Translations under genes and position numbers: made by a program | Notes under the pieces: model-generated | What the model was told of the DNA's origin: nothing | The model's input: the letters and a program-made list of their open reading frames with translations, nothing else | Database searches by the model: none | Shown here: one piece after another, positions 57,419 to 64,000 of the stretch | Position numbering within the stretch: position 1 is the stretch's first letter | Layout of the letters: each line of letters begins with the position of its first letter | Assembly: GCA_017622995.1 (NCBI GenBank) | Contig: JAGAQA010000031.1 | Location: forward strand, 42,055 to 106,054 | Direction of reading: 5' to 3' | Length of the DNA: 64,000 bases | Origin: Oscillospiraceae bacterium | GTDB lineage: Bacteria > Bacillota > Clostridia > Oscillospirales > Oscillospiraceae

Positions 57419-58579
57419 TCAAATCTGCCGGAACCCCTTTTCCAGGAAGAATTTCCGGATTTCTTCTTTGGAAGCCCGGAGCCTGCCCATCTGGAAGGGG
57501 GGCTTACCGCCGCCCCGGCCGGAAAGGGCAGCATTCATTTCCTTGTTCAGGCTCCGCAGGTCGCCCCCGGGAAGGGCCAGGCAGTAGTCAAAGCCCTCTG
57601 CCATTTCGCCAAATACCGCAGTGATGCCGCCGGACACCCTTGCCGCTCCGTCCGTCAGCTCCCGCAGGCCGTCGGGGCTCAGGTCCCCTCCGAAGGTGAA
57701 GCAGTTCCCCGCCCCCCCAAATGCGTCTACCCGGGCAAGCAGGCTCTGCTTTTCCAGATTCAGCGCCTTTGTTTTCCAGCTTTCCAGGGTACAAAGCAGC
57801 TTTTCCACAGCCTGACCGGTCTGGGTGATCTGGGCGGACAGGAGCCGGGATACCTGTTTATTCTGTTCAAACACCCGGTTGAGCAGTGCCAGCGCCGGGA
57901 CGCCGCAGGCCATTTCCATCCGTGTGCCCCCCCGGAACGGAATGGCGGAAAAGAGCTTGATGAGGCCAATCTCGCCCGTGGCCGCCACATGGGTGCCGCA
58001 GCAGGCGCAGGTATCGTAGCCCGGAATCTCCACAATCCGTACCGGCCAGGGAAGCGCCCGCTTTGTCCGGTAGGAAAGAGCCGCCAGCTCTTCCGGGCCG
58101 GGGGTGAAGACCCGCACCGGGATATTCCGCATCACTGCCCGGTTGGCCTCGGCCTCGATTTCCGGCAGCACTTCCACCGGAATCACGCCGTCAAAATCGA
58201 TGACGACGCTCTGCAGGTTCATGTGAAAGCCCGTATTGTGGTAGCCCCAGCGCTGGTGGATAATGCCGGAAACAATGTGCTCTCCGCTGTGCTGCTGCAT
58301 CCGCACAAACCGGTCCTGATAATCGATGGTACCCTCCACCTGGGTGCCGGGCGTCAGCGCAGCGTCACACAGGTGGATAATATCCTTCCCCTGCTCCCGG
58401 GTATCCAGCACCCGGGCATTCCCCAAAACACCGGTATCCGCTGCCTGGCCGCCGCCAAGGGGGTAAAACGCCGTTCGATCCAACACCACTTCAAAGCCCT
58501 TTTCCGTCTGGGTGCAGGAGATGACCTCCGCCCGGAAGGAAGCCAGGTGGCTGTCGAGATAATAGAGTTTTTCGGTCAT
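57419..58579 (-). CDS. AlaX-type alanyl-tRNA editing protein with DHHA1-like domain
   Basis: A 386-residue stand-alone relative of the alanyl-tRNA synthetase editing half. The zinc-binding editing site is split as usual: MQQHSGEHIVSG and CACCGTHV. The C-terminal part (GGAGNCFTFGGDLSPDGLREL... ) is a DHHA1-like domain with SGRGGGKPPFQMG, matching C-Ala of AlaRS. It would deacylate Ser- or Gly-tRNA-Ala. Start at 58579 after AAAGGA; no partner gene. Confidence 0.88.
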   Translation of the reverse strand: MTEKLYYLDSHLASFRAEVISCTQTEKGFEVVLDRTAFYPLGGGQAADTGVLGNARVLDTREQGKDIIHLCDAALTPGTQVEGTIDYQDRFVRMQQHSGEHIVSGIIHQRWGYHNTGFHMNLQSVVIDFDGVIPVEVLPEIEAEANRAVMRNIPVRVFTPGPEELAALSYRTKRALPWPVRIVEIPGYDTCACCGTHVAATGEIGLIKLFSAIPFRGGTRMEMACGVPALALLNRVFEQNKQVSRLLSAQITQTGQAVEKLLCTLESWKTKALNLEKQSLLARVDAFGGAGNCFTFGGDLSPDGLRELTDGAARVSGGITAVFGEMAEGFDYCLALPGGDLRSLNKEMNAALSGRGGGKPPFQMGRLRASKEEIRKFFLEKGFRQI

Positions 58580-58840
58580 AATGGAGAGTCCTTTCTGTGA
58601 ATCGGAAGGCGGAAACACCGGCCTTTTTCCGGAAAATCCGCCTTGCTGCCCCGCACTGCTGCCAGATTCTGCCCGCTTTCATCCATCGGGCGTTCAAAAT
58701 ACCAGGTGATTATACCATATCCCCCCGGCGTTCGCAATGAAAAGCCGTAAAAAGCCCCCAAAGAAAATTTTACAAAAAAGTATCTGGTTTTTCTAGCGGA
58801 AATGGGTTACAATGGAAAAAACTTTTCCGAGGTGACTTCC

Positions 58841-59611
58841 ATGCCTTCTGCCTACGCGCATCTGCGGTTTGGCTGGGAAATGACCCCTCCCGGCAAATAC
58901 GCGGTGCTTTCCAAGAATTTTCCCCAGCTTTACAACGTGGGGCTTCAGGGCCCGGACCTGCTGTTTTACCACAACCCCCTGGTCTCCACAGCCGTCACAA
59001 AGCTGGGCTACAGCCTTCACAGCCTTTCCGGCCAGACCTTTTTCGGCAATGCGCTGGAAGCCTTCCGGAAAGCGCCCTCCGACGGCGCAAAGGCCTACCT
59101 GTTCGGCCTTCTGGGCCACTACTGCCTGGACTCCCGGTGTCATCCCCTGATCAACCAGCTCACGGCCCAGGGGCAGCCCGGCCATATGGAGCTGGAAACG
59201 GAATTTGACCGGTATTTGCAGCAGCTGGACGGCAAGGTGCTGCCCCAGGACCGGCATGTGAGCCAATACCTCCGGCTGACCCGGGGGGAGCAGGCCACCG
59301 TGTCCGGGTTCTACAATGAGGTATCCCCCGGCGCCATCGGCTGGTGCTCCGGAAATATGGCACGGGTCTACCGGATCATCACCTCCCGCAGGCGGAACAC
59401 CGCCCGGTTTCTGCTGAGCCTGGGAGGCGAAAAGGCCAAGGGCCTGCTGCCCACCGTGGGCCCCAACCCAAGCTGCGCCTATCTGAACGGGAGCCTCTTT
59501 ACCTGCTACCAGATGGCCGCGGAGGACTACCCGGTTCTGGCGGAGCAGCTGGTCCGCGCGCTGGAAGAAAACAGCCCTCTTGGCGAGGAATTTGCCCCTA
59601 TTTTTGGTTGA
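58841..59611 (+). CDS. Zinc-dependent phospholipase C family protein
   Basis: A 256-residue protein of the bacterial zinc-dependent phospholipase C superfamily. Metal-binding histidines are suggested by MPSAYAHLRFG, LQGPDLLFYHNP, YSLHS and LLGHYCLDSRCHP. There is no signal peptide, unlike secreted clostridial alpha-toxins, so it is likely cytosolic and is not expected to be a toxin; the S1/P1-like fold hydrolyses phosphodiesters. Start at 58841 follows GAGGTG. The MFS gene begins 14 bases after it. Confidence 0.82.
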   Translation: MPSAYAHLRFGWEMTPPGKYAVLSKNFPQLYNVGLQGPDLLFYHNPLVSTAVTKLGYSLHSLSGQTFFGNALEAFRKAPSDGAKAYLFGLLGHYCLDSRCHPLINQLTAQGQPGHMELETEFDRYLQQLDGKVLPQDRHVSQYLRLTRGEQATVSGFYNEVSPGAIGWCSGNMARVYRIITSRRRNTARFLLSLGGEKAKGLLPTVGPNPSCAYLNGSLFTCYQMAAEDYPVLAEQLVRALEENSPLGEEFAPIFG

Positions 59612-59625
59612 TTGGAGAGCGGAAT

Positions 59626-60921
59626 ATGAAAGAAAAGTTCAAACTCACGGCTCTGGAAAAATCCTGGATCGGCTACGACATCGGCAACTCCGCCTTTATT
59701 CTGCTGGTCACCGCCATCGTCCCCATCTATTTCAACGCCCTGACCGATGCCGCCGGGCTGACGGAGAGCCAATACTTCTCCTACTGGGGCATCGCCACCT
59801 CCATTGCCACCCTTTTGGTTGCGTTCATCGGCCCCATCTGCGGCACCCTGGCGGACTACAAAGGCTTCAAAAAGCCGCTGTTCACTCTGTGTGTCATGCT
59901 GGGTGTTCTCGGCTGTGCCGCCCTGGGAGCCGCCCACTCCTGGCTGTCCTTCCTGGTGATCTTCGTCATCGCCAAGGTTGGCTTCAATTCCAGCCTGATC
60001 TTCTACGACGCCATGCTGCCCGAGGTCACCGACGACAAGCGGATGGACAACGTGTCCGCCACCGGCTATGCGCTGGGCTACATCGGCTCCGTGATTCCCT
60101 TCATCGTCTGCCTGGTGCTGGTTCTGTTTGCCGGATCCTTCGGCATTTCCACCGGCACCGCCATGGCCATCGCCTTTCTGATCACCGCCGGATGGTGGGT
60201 GCTCCTCACCCTTCCTCTGCTGAAGCGCTACCGGCAGGTTAGCTTCGTGGAGCCGGAAGCCCATCCCTTTGTGGATTCCTTCCGCCGTCTGGGCACAACC
60301 CTGGGGAAGGTGAAGCAGGAAAAGCACATCTTCCTGTACCTGCTGGCGTTTTTCTTTTTCATCGACGGCGTCTACACCATCATCAGCATGGCAACCACCT
60401 ACGGCCAGTCCCTGGGTCTTGACAGCACCGGACTGCTGCTTGCTCTGCTGGTGACCCAGATCGTGGCCTTCCCCTTCTCCATCCTCTTCGGCCGGCTCTC
60501 CGCCAAATATGACACGGGTCTGCTGATCAAGGTCTGCATTCTGTGCTACACCGGCATCACCATCTTCGGTATGTTCCTGTTCCACCTGTGGCAGTTCTGG
60601 GTGCTGGCGGTGCTGGTGGGGATGTTCCAGGGCGGTGTGCAGGCTATGAGCCGCTCCTACCTGGGCAAGATTATCCCGCCGGAAAACAGCGGCGAATACT
60701 TCGGCCTTATGGACATCTGCGGCAAGGGCGCGGACGCCCTGGGCCCGGCCCTCATCGCCATGGTTTCCAGCCTGATGGGAGCGCGGACGGTGACGGTTTT
60801 CGGAATGCGTCTTCAGGGTCAGAACCTGGGCGTGGGCTTCCTGACTGTACTTTTTGTCATCGGATATGTCCTGTTCTGCAAGGCGGACAAGCTCAACAAA
60901 GCCCGCCTGCCCAAGGTCTGA
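59626..60921 (+). CDS. UMF1-family MFS transporter
   Basis: A 431-residue transporter with about twelve membrane helices. The N-terminal ALEKSWIGYDIGNSAF is the signature of the UMF1 group (Vacuole effluxer Atg22-like), and the loop GTLADYKGFKKP is the MFS A-motif. Bacterial UMF1 proteins are thought to export amino acids or other small solutes. Cotranscribed with the phospholipase-like gene. Confidence 0.88.
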   Translation: MKEKFKLTALEKSWIGYDIGNSAFILLVTAIVPIYFNALTDAAGLTESQYFSYWGIATSIATLLVAFIGPICGTLADYKGFKKPLFTLCVMLGVLGCAALGAAHSWLSFLVIFVIAKVGFNSSLIFYDAMLPEVTDDKRMDNVSATGYALGYIGSVIPFIVCLVLVLFAGSFGISTGTAMAIAFLITAGWWVLLTLPLLKRYRQVSFVEPEAHPFVDSFRRLGTTLGKVKQEKHIFLYLLAFFFFIDGVYTIISMATTYGQSLGLDSTGLLLALLVTQIVAFPFSILFGRLSAKYDTGLLIKVCILCYTGITIFGMFLFHLWQFWVLAVLVGMFQGGVQAMSRSYLGKIIPPENSGEYFGLMDICGKGADALGPALIAMVSSLMGARTVTVFGMRLQGQNLGVGFLTVLFVIGYVLFCKADKLNKARLPKV

Positions 60922-60976
60922 CCACCCCGCAAATACAGGTTTCCTCCCCCTGCGGAAAAATTTTTGAAAATGGGGC

Positions 60977-61005
60977 TTGACAAACGGGGTTTTGTCCTGT
61001 AAGAT
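60977..61005 (+). promoter_or_regulatory. Promoter of the T-box-controlled operon
   Basis: TTGACA, 17 bases, TAAGAT, just upstream of the T-box leader. Confidence 0.8.
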
Positions 61006-61011
61006 GCAGAC

Positions 61012-61312
61012 AACAATTTCACACCGCTTCCAAATGTGTTGAATCAGAAGAGTAGGTTCCCGATTCCCTCATCAGAGAGCTGCCGGAAGGTGCAAGGCAG
61101 TTGTGAGACCCGATCCGAAAATCCCTGAGGAGCAGCCTGCTGAAAGGAAACAAGTAAGCCAGGACGTAGGGCATACGTTATCGTGCCGCGCGTTTAACCG
61201 GTAAGGGCGACGTGACTAAGGGGCCGTTTTAGCGGCAAATTGAGTGGTACCGCGGAGTTTGTATATGCACAGCTTCGTCTCAAGGTTTGAGACGAAGCTG
61301 TTATTTTTTTCA
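61012..61312 (+). promoter_or_regulatory. T-box riboswitch with transcription terminator
   Basis: Stem I carries the GAAGAGTA (AGTA) and AGAGAG elements and a GGTGCA terminal-loop motif; the T-box core TGAGTGGTACCGCGG is at 61241-61255, and the 3' end is a 14-bp terminator CAGCTTCGTCTCAA/TTGAGACGAAGCTG with a long T tract (61270-61310). In the specifier region the sequence is CCGAAAATCCC; by analogy with known stem I loops (GAA, one base, codon) the specifier would be ATC, isoleucine, but AAT and TCC are neighbouring options. Binding of uncharged tRNA lets the dehydrogenase and transporter genes be transcribed. Confidence 0.93.
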
Positions 61313-61338
61313 CAACCAACAAAAAGGAGCGATTGGAT

Positions 61339-62445
61339 ATGAACACTTACACCAACTGCCTGCCCGCCTGGAGCGTTGGCCCTGACTGCTACCGGGAGGT
61401 TTGGAGCGTGGTCCGCCGTTACGGCAAAACCGCCGCTGTGGTAGGCGGCAAAACCGCCCTGCAAAAGGGCTACGGCAAGCTGAAGGCCGCCCTGGAGGGC
61501 ACCGGCCTGACCCTCTCGGAGCCCCTGTGGTACGGCGGCAATTCCACCTATGAAAACGGCGACATGGTTGCCGCCCAGGACGCGGTGAAAAACGCGGACA
61601 TGATCTTTGCCATGGGCGGCGGCCGGGCAGTGGACACCTGCAAATATGTGGCCGACAAGCTGGATAAGCCCCTGTTTACCTTCCCCACCATTGCCTCCAA
61701 CTGCGCCCCCGTCACCGCCATCGGCGTCATGTACAACCCGGACGACAGCTTCAAGGATTACTTCTACCCCACCCGCTGCCCTCTGCACACCTTCCTGGAC
61801 ACCCAGATTGTGGCCGAGGCTCCGGAGCAGCTCCTCTGGGCCGGCATCGGCGACGCCCTGAGCAAGGAGTGCGAGGTGGAGCTGTGCACCCGGGGCCGTG
61901 ACCTGCCCCACACCCCCCTGATGGGCCGGACCATGGCCGCCTGCTGTACCGATCCCCTGGTAAAGTACGGCAAGGCCGCTTTGGAGGAGTGCCGCCAGAA
62001 CAAGGCCGGTGATGCTTTGCAGCAGGTGGCCCTGTGCATTGTGGTATCCACCGGTCTGGTGTCCAATTTCACCACCACCGCCAATGACTATTACTACAAC
62101 AGCAGCCTTGCTCACTGTGTCTACTACGGCGCTACTCTGGTGCCCGCCTCCGGCCGGAATCACCTCCACGGTGAAATCGTCTCCTTCGGCGTTCTGGTGC
62201 TGCTGACCTACGACCGGAACTTCGCCCGCCGGGATGAACTGCTGGCCTTCAATGCCTCCGTGGGCCTGCCCGTAACCCTTTCCCAGGTAGAGCTGACGGA
62301 AGCGGATCTGCAAACTGTAGCGGATAAGGCCGCCACCGTTGTAGAGTGGACCAGTTCCCTGCAAACCTTTACCAAAGAAGGCTTTATGCAGGCCATGCGG
62401 GATGCCGACGCGGCGGGCAAAGCGTATCTGGAGGCAAACAGGTAA
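61339..62445 (+). CDS. Iron-containing alcohol dehydrogenase family protein (HcxA/YbdH- or GldA-like)
   Basis: A 368-residue NAD(P)-dependent dehydrogenase of the glycerol-dehydrogenase-like branch. It shows MGGGRAVDTCKYVAD (nucleotide binding), FPTIASNCAPVTAIGV, and metal ligands in the regions GIGDALSKECE, ARNHLHGE and SSLAHCVYYG. The relatives most alike are E. coli YbdH/HcxA, which act on 2-oxo acids. Control by an amino-acid-sensing T-box supports a 2-oxo/2-hydroxy acid substrate. Start at 61339 after AAAGGAG; the in-frame TTG at 61333 is too close to it. Confidence 0.82.
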   Translation: MNTYTNCLPAWSVGPDCYREVWSVVRRYGKTAAVVGGKTALQKGYGKLKAALEGTGLTLSEPLWYGGNSTYENGDMVAAQDAVKNADMIFAMGGGRAVDTCKYVADKLDKPLFTFPTIASNCAPVTAIGVMYNPDDSFKDYFYPTRCPLHTFLDTQIVAEAPEQLLWAGIGDALSKECEVELCTRGRDLPHTPLMGRTMAACCTDPLVKYGKAALEECRQNKAGDALQQVALCIVVSTGLVSNFTTTANDYYYNSSLAHCVYYGATLVPASGRNHLHGEIVSFGVLVLLTYDRNFARRDELLAFNASVGLPVTLSQVELTEADLQTVADKAATVVEWTSSLQTFTKEGFMQAMRDADAAGKAYLEANR

Positions 62446-62491
62446 GCGCCGTCGGAACAGTCCTTTCGTAAACGATAGGATGCTTAAGCAA

Positions 62492-62508
62492 ATTGACAAT
62501 TGTCAACT
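62492..62508. repeat. Fragment of the TTGACAATTGTCAAC repeat
   Basis: ATTGACAATTGTCAACT in the 142-base gap between the dehydrogenase and the transporter matches the end units of repeats A and B; no core sequence is left. Confidence 0.5.
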
Positions 62509-62587
62509 GAGCTTAATCCCTCTTTAGAGAAGTAAGAAATTCCGGGCTTGACCAGCCCGAAGGATCAAGAGAAAAGGAGTATTCACC

Positions 62588-63772
62588 ATGAACACCAAGG
62601 CCAAATCCTCCTGGGCAGCCGCCCTGTCCATCGGCTTTACCGCCTTTGCCGCCCACGCCGGCGGCGGCTTCGCCACCGGCAATCAGGCCAATACCAACTT
62701 TGTTTCCCTGGGCTGGGTGGGCATTCTGAGCGCCCTGCTGGCCATGGTCCTGCTGGCCCTTTCCACCCGGGAAGCACAGCTGCTGTGGAACACCCGGGGC
62801 TGCAAGAGCTACAAGGATCTGTTCTCCGCCCTCTACCATCCCTACGATCGGATGTGGGTCACCTTTGATGTGTTCTACGATATTATGATTCTCATGGTGG
62901 TGGCCTCCTGCATCGCCGGCGCCGCCAGCGCCCTGAACCAGTATCTGGGGGTCAACTACTACCTGGGCGCCCTGGCCGTGGGCGTTGTGATCCTGCTGCT
63001 GAGCATCTTCGGGGCCAACCTGGTCCGCATGGGCTCCTCCTACATGGGCCTTGCCATCCTGGTGCTGTCTCTCGTCATCTACTTCTACGGCCTCATGAAG
63101 GGCGTCAACCTCTTCGATACTCTGAAGCAGACCTTTGAAACCGACGGCCTGTCCAAGCTCCCCAAGGCGCTGTTGGGCGGCGTGAACTACGCCGCCTTCC
63201 AGTGGGTGACCATTCCCGGCGTTCTGGCCTGCGGCACCGTGCTGAAGACCAAGAAGGACTGCACCCGGGGCATGGGCTGTATGCTCCTGTTCAATGTACT
63301 GGGCCTGGGCCTGTCCGTTCTGATGCTCACCGCCTGGAGCGGCTACTTCACCTCCGTCACCGGCGGCACCACCCTGCCCACTCTCACAGTGCTGATGCGT
63401 CTGGATGTGAACTGGCTGGTGGTTCTGTACTGCCTGGTTCTGTTCCTGTGCATGATCTCCTCCGGTGTTGTTGTGGTCTTCGGCTTTATCAACCGGTTTG
63501 AAAACGCCAGCTATCTGCGGTTCCTGAAGAATACCCATGTGCGCCGGGGCGCCATTGCCACCGCCATCATGTGCGTGTCCATGTTCATCTCCTTCGCCGG
63601 TCTGACCAATATCGTCAAATATGGCTACGGCTACTGCGGCTACTGGGCCATCGTATTCGTCATTGTCCCCCTGCTGACCGTGGGTGTCTACAAGAACCGC
63701 CGGTTCCTGAAGGGCCTGCCCGATGACGGCAGCAGCTTTGAAGCCCTCAGCGGCACCGAAACCGCCATGTAA
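62588..63772 (+). CDS. YkvI-family membrane transporter
   Basis: A 394-residue protein with about ten to eleven membrane helices and the family N-terminus FAAHAGGGFATGNQ. YkvI proteins are distant members of the amino acid-polyamine-organocation superfamily. Position in a T-box-controlled operon points to an amino-acid or oxo-acid substrate. A ribosome site AAAAGGAG lies 7-12 bases before the ATG. The 150 bases after it hold no gene until the insertion sequence. Confidence 0.87.
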   Translation: MNTKAKSSWAAALSIGFTAFAAHAGGGFATGNQANTNFVSLGWVGILSALLAMVLLALSTREAQLLWNTRGCKSYKDLFSALYHPYDRMWVTFDVFYDIMILMVVASCIAGAASALNQYLGVNYYLGALAVGVVILLLSIFGANLVRMGSSYMGLAILVLSLVIYFYGLMKGVNLFDTLKQTFETDGLSKLPKALLGGVNYAAFQWVTIPGVLACGTVLKTKKDCTRGMGCMLLFNVLGLGLSVLMLTAWSGYFTSVTGGTTLPTLTVLMRLDVNWLVVLYCLVLFLCMISSGVVVVFGFINRFENASYLRFLKNTHVRRGAIATAIMCVSMFISFAGLTNIVKYGYGYCGYWAIVFVIVPLLTVGVYKNRRFLKGLPDDGSSFEALSGTETAM

Positions 63773-63863
63773 CCCTCCGTCGAGAGACTGTCTCCGAAGA
63801 ATCCTTTCGTCAAAAAGCGTAAAGAAAACTGTCATTTCGAGCCAGCGATCACACCGGTTTGAT

Positions 63864-63921
63864 ATGCTCCCTTTATGAGATACAGTGAAATAGCAAACAC
63901 TGTAGAACATGAAGGGAGCAT
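63864..63921 (+). promoter_or_regulatory. Inverted repeat enclosing the transposase ribosome site
   Basis: ATGCTCCCTTTATG at 63864-63877 and CATGAAGGGAGCAT at 63908-63921 pair at 13 of 14 positions. The right arm contains the ribosome site (AAGGGAGC). A transcript entering from outside would hide that site; one started between the arms would not. Confidence 0.6.
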
Positions 63922-63925
63922 TATT

Positions 63926-64000
63926 ATGCCAAGACGAAAATACAGCATAGCCCAGCAGATCAGTGCGGCAAAGGCGTGCATCGCTGGTGAAGCAAGCATA
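63926..64000 (+). CDS. Transposase-like HTH protein (5' part of gene only)
   Basis: Only 25 codons are visible before the window ends: MPRRKYSIAQQISAAKACIA, then GEASI. The pattern (basic start, helix, then a small residue-rich turn) is like the N-terminal helix-turn-helix of IS3-type and related transposase OrfA proteins. AAGGGAG lies upstream. The sequence from about 63860 onward is more AT-rich and probably marks the left end of an insertion sequence. The family cannot be settled from this fragment. Confidence 0.55.
   Translation, partial: MPRRKYSIAQQISAAKACIAGEASI

Noticed and set aside
58841-59611. Secreted phospholipase C toxin
   Set aside because: The family resemblance is real but there is no signal peptide and no C-terminal membrane-binding C2-like domain, so a cytosolic housekeeping-type protein is more likely.

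Overview
The window is a GC-rich stretch of bacterial chromosome. SpoIIP, the Hsp90 gene under a CIRCE operator, a T-box leader, DUF1292 and YabE-like proteins, MrnC, RqcH and AGGAGG-type ribosome binding sites all point to a spore-forming Clostridia-class Firmicute, probably of the Oscillospiraceae/Ruminococcaceae type found in the gut. No tRNA or rRNA gene, CRISPR array or prophage was seen.

Layout. (1) 1-10.4 kb is a surface-polysaccharide locus. A minus-strand operon holds three GT4 glycosyltransferases, a radical SAM/SPASM protein, a hexapeptide acyltransferase and a deacetylase-like gene cut by the window edge. Divergent from it is the initiating sugar-phosphate transferase, and further on lies a minus-strand pair making UDP-uronic acids. 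Between them sits an AT-rich lipoprotein gene and an orphan MOBQ-type transfer origin. (2) 10.5-19.3 kb: an XRE regulator fused to a complete desulfoferrodoxin; rpsF-ssb-rpsR; DagK, RlmL-like and QueH genes; and a MoxR-DUF58-transglutaminase operon. (3) 19.3-36.9 kb: htpG, ABC-F, argS, DUF421/DUF4363, an orphan prepilin, rsmA, a YabE-like 3D protein, a SsuABC-like transporter, fumC and GluQ-RS. (4) 37.1-41.7 kb: response regulator, histidine kinase, HtrA protease and acyl-ACP thioesterase, with what reads as a compact type I toxin-antitoxin locus lodged between regulator and kinase. (5) 41.7-50.7 kb: a cluster of DnaA boxes, rpsO, pnp, spoIIP, tadA, and a heptaprenyl diphosphate synthase component I-like/mrnC/rqcH operon flanked by inverted copies of a small repeat, then gap. 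(6) 51-64 kb: secA-pgeF-lipoproteins, an AlaX-like editing protein, a phospholipase C-like protein, an MFS exporter, a T-box-controlled dehydrogenase/YkvI pair and the start of an insertion sequence.

The most notable candidate system is at 37.80-38.09 kb. Two convergent consensus promoters face each other around a 27-codon ORF with a very strong ribosome binding site. The antisense RNA ends in an intrinsic terminator over the end of the ORF. The putative mRNA has a 5'-terminal hairpin and 5' and 3' ends that can pair with each other. All of these are hallmarks of type I toxin-antitoxin modules, but the peptide is not one I can assign to a named family.

All functional names come from reading motifs and overall protein similarity by eye; no database search or folding program was run.
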